Below are positions 1 to 5,545 of a DNA stretch of 5,905 nucleotides, in pieces (the first letter of the stretch is position 1; every line of letters starts with the position of its first letter). A program made the position numbers and the translations under genes. Source of the stretch: Eudoraea sp. (lineage in GTDB: Bacteria > Bacteroidota > Bacteroidia > Flavobacteriales > Flavobacteriaceae). A model generated the notes under the pieces. The model worked only from the letters and a program-made list of their open reading frames with translations, made no database searches and was not told where the DNA came from. Where the stretch lies: contig JABDQS010000288.1 in assembly GCA_013042125.1 (NCBI GenBank), positions 1-5,905 of the forward strand, written 5' to 3'.

Positions 1-1401
1 GTCCGGGACTATAGCCTCATATTTTTCATTTCCTTTTCGTTCTATATATTCAGCCTTTACTTTTTCAACCAATTTTGGGTTTTCAAAAAGATCTGTCATC
101 GTCATGCCTAAGGCTTTGGCAGCTTGCAGCATCCCTTTGTGACCAATACTCATTCCGCCACAAGCCACAACTGCCCATGAGTGCCATGGTGTGTCTTTAG
201 GGGCTACCGTGACCCCCAGGTTTATGTTAGGTACATTCCAACTCACATCCCCGACATCTGTAGATCCTCCACCCGGATTTTCTTTAGTTTCTTCGAGAGG
301 GGAAATACTGCTGTCCATCCCTACTTGTGGTTTGCCGGTTTCTTCCTGTATCTTCCGTCCAAACACCATTTCTTCATCTGTATAGGAAATTGGACCCAAG
401 AGTTCAAGATTTTTTTGCATGATCTCACCACCGGCCCGGTTTACCAGCACTTCGTAGATACCGGAGATCAGGGATATTTTATAGTCCACATTTGCGAGGA
501 TAGCGGCACCTTCTGCCATGGCCATTACTCGTTCATAAACCGGCATCATACCACTTCTTTTGGTATCCCGCACCCGCACCCAAAGTCGGGAATAATCAGG
601 CACCACATTTACTACCTGTCCTCCGTCCTGAATGTGATAATGTATTCTTACAGTTGGTTTTATATGTTCCCGATAGTAGTTAATACCGGCTGTGTATAGT
701 TCCAGGGCATCTGAAGCACTACGGCCATTCCATGGATCGGCAGAGGCATGCGCCGCCTGCCCGAAGAACTCCACCTTAAAATCTACAAGGGCCAGCGTGC
801 TTTGAACATCGGCTACGGTTGTGGCACTAGGATGCCAGCTTAAATTAACATCCACATCATCCCACAGTCCGGCTTTAACCATCCAGATCTTCCCAAAATA
901 CTTTTCTTCAGAAGGGGTCCCAAAAAATTTTACAGTTCCCTTTAATTTTCCTGCTTCTATCAACTCTTTTACTGCAACAGCTGCTCCAAGGCTGGCGGTA
1001 CCAAATAGATTATGGCCGCAACCATGACCTGCAGCCCCTTCATTTAATGGAGATTTTGTGGGCTGGGCCTTTTGAGAGATCCCCGGCAGGGCATCAAATT
1101 CTCCTAATACGCTGATCACCGGTTTACCTGAGCCATAGGTAGCTATAAATGCCGTAGGCATTCCTGCAACCCCTCTTTCAACAGTAAATCCGTTAGCCTC
1201 TGCATAATCGGCCAGTATTTGTGATGAATCATCTTCTTCGAATGCCGTTTCGGCCAATGCCCAGATAGAATCGCTTATCTGTATTAGTTTAGCCTCATGT
1301 TGTTCTATGGAAGAAAGAACGGCCTTTTTACTAGCGTTCATTTTCTGTGCGTTTACCGGGATCAATAGCAGGAGAGAGCCAAGGAGTACTAATTTCTTCA
1401 T
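1..1401 (-). CDS. Exported M20-family metallopeptidase / amidohydrolase, AbgB-like (3' end cut by window edge)
   Basis: The frame is open from ATG at 1401 to base 1, giving 467 residues with no stop, so only a short C-terminus is probably missing. Residues 1-19 form a signal peptide (MKK, a Leu-rich core, then VNAQ) with no lipobox Cys, so the product is probably periplasmic or secreted. M20 dinuclear-metal hydrolase motifs appear in order: GEFDALPG (100-107), GHGCGHN (125-131), TPSEE (162-166; E165 likely the general base, E166 a metal ligand), SWHP (188-191), GQAAHAS (214-220, the small dimerisation-domain motif) and PWHSW (405-409, likely the last metal His). The GHGCGHN and PWHSW forms are those of the p-aminobenzoyl-glutamate hydrolase B (AbgB) group, which cleaves amide bonds of N-acyl amino acids. 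The true substrate is unknown. E. coli AbgB is cytoplasmic, so the signal peptide sets this protein apart. It lies 10 nt downstream of the DUF1801 gene and is probably co-transcribed with it. Confidence 0.9.
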   Translation of the reverse strand, partial: MKKLVLLGSLLLLIPVNAQKMNASKKAVLSSIEQHEAKLIQISDSIWALAETAFEEDDSSQILADYAEANGFTVERGVAGMPTAFIATYGSGKPVISVLGEFDALPGISQKAQPTKSPLNEGAAGHGCGHNLFGTASLGAAVAVKELIEAGKLKGTVKFFGTPSEEKYFGKIWMVKAGLWDDVDVNLSWHPSATTVADVQSTLALVDFKVEFFGQAAHASADPWNGRSASDALELYTAGINYYREHIKPTVRIHYHIQDGGQVVNVVPDYSRLWVRVRDTKRSGMMPVYERVMAMAEGAAILANVDYKISLISGIYEVLVNRAGGEIMQKNLELLGPISYTDEEMVFGRKIQEETGKPQVGMDSSISPLEETKENPGGGSTDVGDVSWNVPNINLGVTVAPKDTPWHSWAVVACGGMSIGHKGMLQAAKALGMTMTDLFENPKLVEKVKAEYIERKGNEKYEAIVPD

Positions 1402-1411
1402 AAATAAGGAT

Positions 1412-1834
1412 TTATACTGGGTGATATTTATTTTTAATATGTTCATGAGATGCGGCAATTAATTCTTTTAAAACGTCCAGATCAATATCACTTAATCTTT
1501 TAACATAGAGGCAAGACTTGCCCGTCTTGTGCTTCCCAAGCTTCTTCATTAGTACCTCATATCGTTTAAAGCCAGCAATTATATATATGGATATGTTTTG
1601 AGAGCGTGGGGAAAATCCGGTCATGAGCATATCACCTTCCCGGCCAGAGTCGTATTTGTAGTGATATTCGCCAAAACCAACTATGCTGCTACCCCACATC
1701 ACAGGATCTTCTTTAGTAACTTCCTTCATAAGATGTTGCAAGGTTATACAATCCATTCGTTTTTGGACGTCAGGAATCGATGCGAGGAATTCATCAACCG
1801 ATTCAGTTGTAGGGATTGTTTTATTACCAGACAT
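1412..1834 (-). CDS. DUF1801 domain-containing protein
   Basis: This is a complete 140-residue ORF from ATG 1834 to TAA at 1412, with no signal peptide or membrane segment, so it is probably cytoplasmic. The family is recognised from the core at residues 46-83: MWGSSIVGFG, then YHYKYDSGREGD, then GFSPRSQNISIYI. This is the hallmark of DUF1801 (YdhG-like) proteins, which are small single-domain proteins of about 115-145 residues with no established biochemical activity. An amphipathic N-terminal helix (about 11-40) and a Lys-rich C-terminal part (residues 90-105 and 110-135) complete the fold. It begins about 28 nt downstream of a terminator hairpin. A weak -7-like box, TATATTTA, lies at 1852-1859 on the minus strand (last base differs from TAnnTTTG, no clear -33 element), so it may have its own promoter. 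The M20 peptidase gene follows after 10 nt, suggesting a two-gene transcript. I cannot assign a function. Confidence 0.9.
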   Translation of the reverse strand: MSGNKTIPTTESVDEFLASIPDVQKRMDCITLQHLMKEVTKEDPVMWGSSIVGFGEYHYKYDSGREGDMLMTGFSPRSQNISIYIIAGFKRYEVLMKKLGKHKTGKSCLYVKRLSDIDLDVLKELIAASHEHIKNKYHPV

Positions 1835-1861
1835 ATCTTTTAATAGGTTCTTAAATATACT

Positions 1862-1883
1862 AAAAAAACCAGGGCAGACCCGG
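1862..1883 (-). terminator. Rho-independent terminator of the photolyase operon
   Basis: Read on the minus strand, CCGGG, a 5-nt loop (TCTGC) and CCTGG form a 5-bp stem with one G-U pair, followed directly by seven T. It lies about 64 nt past the photolyase stop codon and before the DUF1801 start, which is where an operon-ending terminator is expected. The stem is short, so termination may be incomplete. Confidence 0.6.
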
Positions 1884-1946
1884 AGGAGTTCAAGTGTTAA
1901 TGTACCTGTCCAAAATCGTCCTTAATCTTTATACCTAATCAGAGTA

Positions 1947-3251
1947 CTAAGATAAAGCCGCCTTATAGGTCTCTAAACACCTTTCGCGGGCTTCTTTGTG
2001 ATCTACCATTTTAGAGACATAGTCATCACTATCTATTTCAGGTACCCATTTCTTAATATAAGTCCTGTCCTTATCAAATTTTTCCACCTGGGTCATCGGG
2101 TTGAATATCCTGAAATAGGGAGCCGCGTCTACACCACTACCTGCGGCCCATTGCCAATTGCCTACATTACTACTTAATTCGTAGTCCAAAAGCTTTTCCG
2201 CGAAATAAGCTTCACCCCATCGCCAGTCTATCAATAAGTGCTTACACAGGAAACTGGCGACCAGCATTCGTACACGGTTATGCATATAACCGGTGGCATT
2301 CAGTTCTCGCATCCCTGCATCTACCAAGGCATATCCTGTTTCTCCTTTTTTCCACTTTTCAAATTCCTCCTCATTGTTCCTCCACTCAATTCGGTCGTAT
2401 TTCTTTCTAAAAGCTTCCTGAGTTGTACGGGGAAAATGCCAAAGTATCTGCATAAAGAATTCGCGCCATATAAGTTCATTCCAAAATATTTCGTTCTTTT
2501 CGGAAATTGCTTTCTGAACCATTTGGCGAATAGATACTGTGCCAAATCTCAAATGAGGTCCTAAGTGTGAGGTGCCTTCAAGGGCAGGAAAATTTCTGGT
2601 CTTCTCATAGTCCTTTATCAATGAAGATGAAACGTCATATTCCGGTATTTTCAAAGAGGATTGTTCAAATCCCATATCTGACAGTTTCAGAGCCGGTAAA
2701 GAGGTGTCTTTTATTAGATTGCTTAATTGTGTTTTGTCTTTATCCGTTTGAAGAGGGTTATTTTCTCTAAAGTGTTCTTTCCATCGCCTCATATAAGGCG
2801 TGTAAACAATATAGGGGTCGCCGTCACCTTTTACCACTTCTTCCTTTTCAAATATAACCTGGTCTTTATATGAATGGAATGCGATCCCTTTATTTGATAA
2901 ATAGGTAGCTATGGCATCGTCTCGTTCCTTTGCATAGGGTTCGTAATCCGTATTGGTATAGACAGCTTGCAGATCGTATTTATCACTAAGATCTTTAAAT
3001 ACTTCCATGGGATCATCGTGAAAGATGGCCAAAGAACTTGAATTCTCTTTCTCAAGTTGCTTTCTTATCTTTTTTAAAGTATTGTAAAGAAAAGACACAC
3101 GTGCGTCATCTTTCGGTAGTTCGTTAAGAATGTTGGGGTCAAATATAAATAAGGGTAAAACCGGAAATTTGCCCTTCAGGGCCTGTATCAACCCTGTATT
3201 GTCCTCAAGTCTCAGATCTCGACGAAACCAAAAAATGGAAATTTTCTCCAT
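1947..3251 (-). CDS. phrB: Deoxyribodipyrimidine photolyase (class I CPD photolyase, cryptochrome/photolyase family)
   Basis: This flavoenzyme splits UV-induced cyclobutane pyrimidine dimers in DNA using blue/near-UV light. The N-terminal Rossmann antenna domain starts with ISIFWFRRDLRLEDN (4-18). The C-terminal FAD domain contains TSHLGPHLRFGTVS (227-240), WNELIWREFF (257-266), GYALVDAGMR (306-315), TGYMHNRVRM (320-329) and GNWQWAAGSGVDAAPYFRIF (364-383). Aligned by eye with E. coli PhrB, E259 and W262 match substrate-contact residues E274 and W277, W290/W343/W366 match the electron-transfer triad W306/W359/W382, and N362 matches N378, which is Asp or Cys in many cryptochromes. Photolyase activity is therefore more likely than a pure sensory role. 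The 434-residue length is slightly below the E. coli enzyme. I chose ATG 3251 over 3284: it places the family's conserved start at residue 3-4 and sits 1 nt after the upstream SDR stop, whereas the longer form adds 11 unconserved residues overlapping the SDR gene. Last gene of the operon. The antenna chromophore cannot be told. Confidence 0.95.
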   Translation of the reverse strand: MEKISIFWFRRDLRLEDNTGLIQALKGKFPVLPLFIFDPNILNELPKDDARVSFLYNTLKKIRKQLEKENSSSLAIFHDDPMEVFKDLSDKYDLQAVYTNTDYEPYAKERDDAIATYLSNKGIAFHSYKDQVIFEKEEVVKGDGDPYIVYTPYMRRWKEHFRENNPLQTDKDKTQLSNLIKDTSLPALKLSDMGFEQSSLKIPEYDVSSSLIKDYEKTRNFPALEGTSHLGPHLRFGTVSIRQMVQKAISEKNEIFWNELIWREFFMQILWHFPRTTQEAFRKKYDRIEWRNNEEEFEKWKKGETGYALVDAGMRELNATGYMHNRVRMLVASFLCKHLLIDWRWGEAYFAEKLLDYELSSNVGNWQWAAGSGVDAAPYFRIFNPMTQVEKFDKDRTYIKKWVPEIDSDDYVSKMVDHKEARERCLETYKAALS

Positions 3252-3252
3252 A

Positions 3253-3945
3253 TTAAGAAATGTTGAGAGACGACATTCCTCCATCTACACCCAAGACCTG
3301 CCCGGTCATCCAGCCACTATCTTCCTGAAGAAGAAATGCGGCCATATTAGCAATGTCTTTTGCAGTTCCAACACGTTTTAAAGGGTGTCTTTCCGCCATC
3401 ATTTCTTTTTTCCTGTCGTTGCTTAGCAATCGGGAAGCCAAAGGCGTATCTACTAATGAAGGCGCAATAACATTGACTCGTACCTTAGGGGTATATTCAG
3501 CCGCTAATGCCCTGGAAAATCCTTCAATTGCCCCTTTGGCAGCAGATACACTAGTGTGGAAAGGCATTCCCATTCCTACTGCAACGGTACTAAAGAATAC
3601 CATGGAGGAGTTTTCTGCCATTTTTGGAAGTACTTTTTTCACTGTTTTAACTAAACTAAAAAAGTTTATTTCCATATCTGCCCTAAAAGAATCCAGGTCC
3701 AACATTTTAATAGGCTTCAGGTTAATACTACCGGGACAATATACAAAACCATGCAACTCATCAGGGAGCTGAGACATATCTAACTCTTCCTTAGAAACGT
3801 CAAAAGGTATGTGTGTAACCTGCAAACCAGCAATCTCATCTGCTGTCCTTGATGCAACAAATAAATTGAAAGAGTTGTTTAAGAGGTTCACTATTTCCAG
3901 GCCTATGCCGTGAGAACCACCAATTAAAAGGATATTTTTTTTCAT
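3253..3945 (-). CDS. Divergent short-chain dehydrogenase/reductase lacking the catalytic Tyr
   Basis: This is a complete 230-residue Rossmann-fold SDR. The dinucleotide loop GGSHGIG (9-15) fits the SDR TGxxxGxG pattern, and ASR at 31-33 suggests a preference for NADP(H). FDV (48-50) matches the usual D-V element, N94 the structural/catalytic Asn, S119 the catalytic Ser, K137 the catalytic Lys, and IAPSLVDTP (160-168) the post-active-site PG segment. GWMTGQVLGVDGG (211-223) is the usual C-terminal SDR signature. Two canonical elements are altered: the NNAG motif reads YCPG (69-72), and the YxxxK tyrosine is Val133 (TSVSAAK, 131-137; codon GTA at 3547-3549). The frame is intact and the rest is conserved, so it is not a decayed gene. 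I recall similar Tyr-less SDRs beside photolyase genes in other bacteria, which would make this a subfamily trait. It lies 2 nt after the SRPBCC gene and 1 nt before the photolyase. Substrate unknown; a cofactor-binding, non-classical role is possible. Confidence 0.9.
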   Translation of the reverse strand: MKKNILLIGGSHGIGLEIVNLLNNSFNLFVASRTADEIAGLQVTHIPFDVSKEELDMSQLPDELHGFVYCPGSINLKPIKMLDLDSFRADMEINFFSLVKTVKKVLPKMAENSSMVFFSTVAVGMGMPFHTSVSAAKGAIEGFSRALAAEYTPKVRVNVIAPSLVDTPLASRLLSNDRKKEMMAERHPLKRVGTAKDIANMAAFLLQEDSGWMTGQVLGVDGGMSSLNIS

Positions 3946-3947
3946 AC

Positions 3948-4445
3948 TTAAATCTTTTTAATGATAAGTGAGTTTTTCATTTTATCAAGACATCCAAATC
4001 GGGCTTCCAATTGTTTTTCCCGAAAGTTGAAGATCGTCTTCAACTGTTTTTTAACTATCAGCGGATGTGCCCATTGACCTAAAATTCCAAATGGAAGTTT
4101 ATAGTCTATCACATCCTCCATTTCTATTCCACCGTCTATCTCGTTAATGAAGTGCTTATGATGCCATAATGCGTAAGGACCAAAACGCTGTTCATCTACA
4201 AAATAGGAACCCTCTTTTACATGGGTAATTTCGGTGACCCATTTAGTTGTATAACCCGGAAAAGGATGCACTTTATATTGAATGATCTGACCGGGAAACA
4301 TGGGTCTGTCTGCCCCTGATAATATCTCAAAACCCATTGCCGGAGGCGTAATAACCTTTAGGTTGGCAGGATCTGAAAGGAATTCCCAGGCAGTTTGCCT
4401 GGAAATGGGCAGGGCCTGTTTTGCAGATAAACAATACATACGCAT
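3948..4445 (-). CDS. SRPBCC (START/Bet v1-like) ligand-binding-fold protein
   Basis: With the start at ATG 4445 the protein has 165 residues and no signal peptide. It matches the SRPBCC/polyketide-cyclase-like group (COG4276 type): FLSDPANLKVITPP (22-35) at the N-terminal helix, a Gly/Pro turn FPGQIIQYKV (50-59), TKWVTEITHV (67-76), the segment FVDEQRFGPYALWHHKH (82-98), and a long C-terminal helix beginning LPFGILGQWAHPLIVKKQL (117-135). The fold forms a hydrophobic cavity and usually binds lipids or other small apolar molecules; no ligand can be predicted. An in-frame start at 4508 would add 21 residues (FNNIYFLLNT...) that look like translated AT-rich promoter DNA and precede the usual family start, so I reject it. 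GAAAG lies about 8 nt before ATG 4445. ATG 4439 is a near-equal alternative, two residues shorter. It is the first gene of the SRPBCC-SDR-photolyase operon, with a 2-nt gap to the SDR. Confidence 0.85.
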   Translation of the reverse strand: MRMYCLSAKQALPISRQTAWEFLSDPANLKVITPPAMGFEILSGADRPMFPGQIIQYKVHPFPGYTTKWVTEITHVKEGSYFVDEQRFGPYALWHHKHFINEIDGGIEMEDVIDYKLPFGILGQWAHPLIVKKQLKTIFNFREKQLEARFGCLDKMKNSLIIKKI

Positions 4446-4459
4446 AATAAAGCTTTCAA

Positions 4460-4467
4460 CAAAACTA
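4460..4467 (-). promoter_or_regulatory. Candidate -7 box for the SRPBCC-SDR-photolyase operon
   Basis: The minus strand reads TAGTTTTG, a full match to the Bacteroidota sigma-A -7 consensus TAnnTTTG. It would place the transcription start about 8-12 nt before the ATG at 4445. No convincing TTTG/TTG -33 element lies at the usual spacing (that stretch is A/T-only), so the promoter would be weak, activator-dependent or misassigned. The leader would be very short, which also argues against the longer SRPBCC start. Confidence 0.35.
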
Positions 4468-4513
4468 AGGGCAATTGTGTTTAATAAAAAATATATATTG
4501 TTAAACAAATAGT

Positions 4514-4583
4514 AAAGTTCGGGCGTTATATATCTATAAATGCTAATCTCTTTGTTTCCTTTTGAAATATAAAACCCGACTTT
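4514..4583. repeat. Interrupted inverted repeat in the divergent intergenic region
   Basis: AAAGTTCGGG at 4514-4523 is the inverse of CCCGACTTT at 4575-4583, apart from one extra T in the left arm, with about 51 nt between the arms. These are the only GC-containing islands in an AT-rich spacer between divergently transcribed genes. They could be paired binding sites for a regulator shared by both promoters, or simple coincidence. Confidence 0.3.
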
Positions 4584-4617
4584 TTCTGATCTCCTGCTAA
4601 ATCTGTGTTTTTATAGG

Positions 4618-4625
4618 TATTTTTG
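4618..4625 (+). promoter_or_regulatory. Candidate -7 box for the DUF2911 gene
   Basis: TATTTTTG matches TAnnTTTG and lies 25 nt before the ATG at 4651, giving a plausible leader of about 20 nt. Upstream, CCTG at 4593-4596 lies 21 nt away as a poor match to the -33 TTTG element. The leader is A-rich with no Shine-Dalgarno motif, as is usual in this phylum. Confidence 0.4.
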
Positions 4626-4650
4626 TGTATAACCTTAAACCCAAAATGTA

Positions 4651-5493
4651 ATGAAAAAAGTAGTGTTTATTGCGATCGCTTTTATAGCGTCCTTGTCTAT
4701 GCAGGCACAAATACAAGCGCCTGCACCCAGCCCTTTTTCTACAGTAATGCAGCGCGTTGGCCTGACCGATGTAACTGTTGAATATTCCCGTCCTTCCATG
4801 CGGGGAAGAACCATATTTGGAAATTTGGTTCCTTTTGATAAAATATGGAGAACCGGAGCCAATGCAAGAACTAAGATCACTTTTAGTACTGATGTAACCG
4901 TTGGGGATGGAACATTAAAGGCTGGTTCCTATGCCATTTTCACCAAGCCAACTGCATCATCATGGGACGTGTACTTTTACACCGAAACTGGTGGAGGAGG
5001 AACACCTCAGGAATGGGATGAAAGCAAGGTTGCTGCCCAGATCAAGGTAAATACAATGCCAGTAGAAATGCCGATTGAAACTTTCACAATTACCTTTGAC
5101 GATATGCACAGCGGTGGGGCCGTCCTGGGAATGATGTGGGAAAACACCTATGTTGGCGTACCTTTCATGGTGCCTTCCAAAGAGATGACCATGAAAAGTA
5201 TTGATGCTGTAATGGCAGGTCCTTCTGCCAATGATTATTTCTCAGCTGCTACGTTTTACTATGATGAAGGAATGGATCTGAGCAAGGCAAAAGTATGGAT
5301 AGATAAAGCTGTTTCCATGAACGAGAATGCCTTTTGGATGACGCGAGCTCAATCCTTGATCTACGCCAAAATGGGAGATAAAAAAGGAGCCATTGAAGCC
5401 GCCAAAAGATCTCTGGAAGTTGCGAAAGCTGCTAACAATGCGGACTATGTAAAAATGAATCAAGATTCTCTTAAAGAATGGGGAGCTATGTAG
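4651..5493 (+). CDS. Exported DUF2911 protein with TPR-like C-terminus
   Basis: This is a complete 280-residue ORF. Residues 1-20 are a signal peptide (MKK, a hydrophobic core, SMQAQ) with no lipobox, so the product is probably periplasmic or secreted. The body is a DUF2911 domain, recognised by VEYSRPSMRGRTIFG (43-57), LVPFDKIWRTGANARTKITF (59-78), LKAGSYAIFTKP (89-100) and W105-Y110 (WDVYFY). This beta-rich domain is common in Bacteroidota and has no known activity. Residues about 193-278 form helical pairs: NDYFSAATFYYDEG, then AKVWIDKAVSMNENAFWMTR, then QSLIYAKMGDKKGAIEAAKR with the typical A-x-x-x-G-D-x-x-x-A-I spacing, so about two TPR-like repeats follow the DUF2911 part. This arrangement is frequent in the family and suggests a protein-binding role (inference). 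The gene is divergent from the SRPBCC operon, appears monocistronic, and ends at a strong hairpin terminator. Confidence 0.92.
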   Translation: MKKVVFIAIAFIASLSMQAQIQAPAPSPFSTVMQRVGLTDVTVEYSRPSMRGRTIFGNLVPFDKIWRTGANARTKITFSTDVTVGDGTLKAGSYAIFTKPTASSWDVYFYTETGGGGTPQEWDESKVAAQIKVNTMPVEMPIETFTITFDDMHSGGAVLGMMWENTYVGVPFMVPSKEMTMKSIDAVMAGPSANDYFSAATFYYDEGMDLSKAKVWIDKAVSMNENAFWMTRAQSLIYAKMGDKKGAIEAAKRSLEVAKAANNADYVKMNQDSLKEWGAM

Positions 5494-5518
5494 AATAAAA
5501 TTCTTTTAAATTCTTTAT

Positions 5519-5545
5519 AACCCTTGTATCTACAGGGGTTTTTTT
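5519..5545 (+). terminator. Rho-independent terminator after the DUF2911 gene
   Basis: AACCCTTGTA (5519-5528) pairs with TACAGGGGTT (5531-5540) as a 10-bp stem with one T-G pair around a TC centre (in practice a 4-nt loop), and seven T follow at 5539-5545. It starts 25 nt after the DUF2911 stop codon. On the minus strand the hairpin lies immediately after the symporter stop codon but is followed by GGGTTATAAAG rather than a T tract, so it should act mainly on plus-strand transcripts. Confidence 0.85.

Noticed and set aside
181..699. A 172-codon plus-strand open frame
   Set aside because: It lies fully antisense to the M20 peptidase gene, whose frame contains all the family motifs. Its translation is rich in His, Tyr and Phe with no recognisable domain, as expected for a shadow frame.
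1598..1925. Overlapping plus-strand open frames opposite the DUF1801 gene
   Set aside because: They are antisense to a recognisable family, have low-complexity composition and run through the terminator region; no start or family signal supports them.
2321..2545. A 74-codon minus-strand frame and a 108-codon plus-strand frame inside the photolyase gene
   Set aside because: Both lie within the conserved FAD-binding coding region and look like shadow frames; no frameshift is needed to read the photolyase.
3252..3284. Longer photolyase start at 3284 (11 extra residues)
   Set aside because: The extra residues overlap the SDR 3' end and precede the family's usual N-terminus; ATG 3251 gives the normal start and a 1-nt gap.
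3535..3549. SDR as a decaying pseudogene because of the missing Tyr
   Set aside because: The frame is complete, other SDR motifs are intact and gene spacing in the operon is tight, so a functional divergent subfamily is more likely.
4498..4539. Small AT-rich palindromes (TTGTT-A-AACAA at 4498-4508; TTATA-TATC-TATAA at 4526-4539)
   Set aside because: Five-base A/T arms are expected by chance in DNA this AT-rich, so they are not reported as operators.
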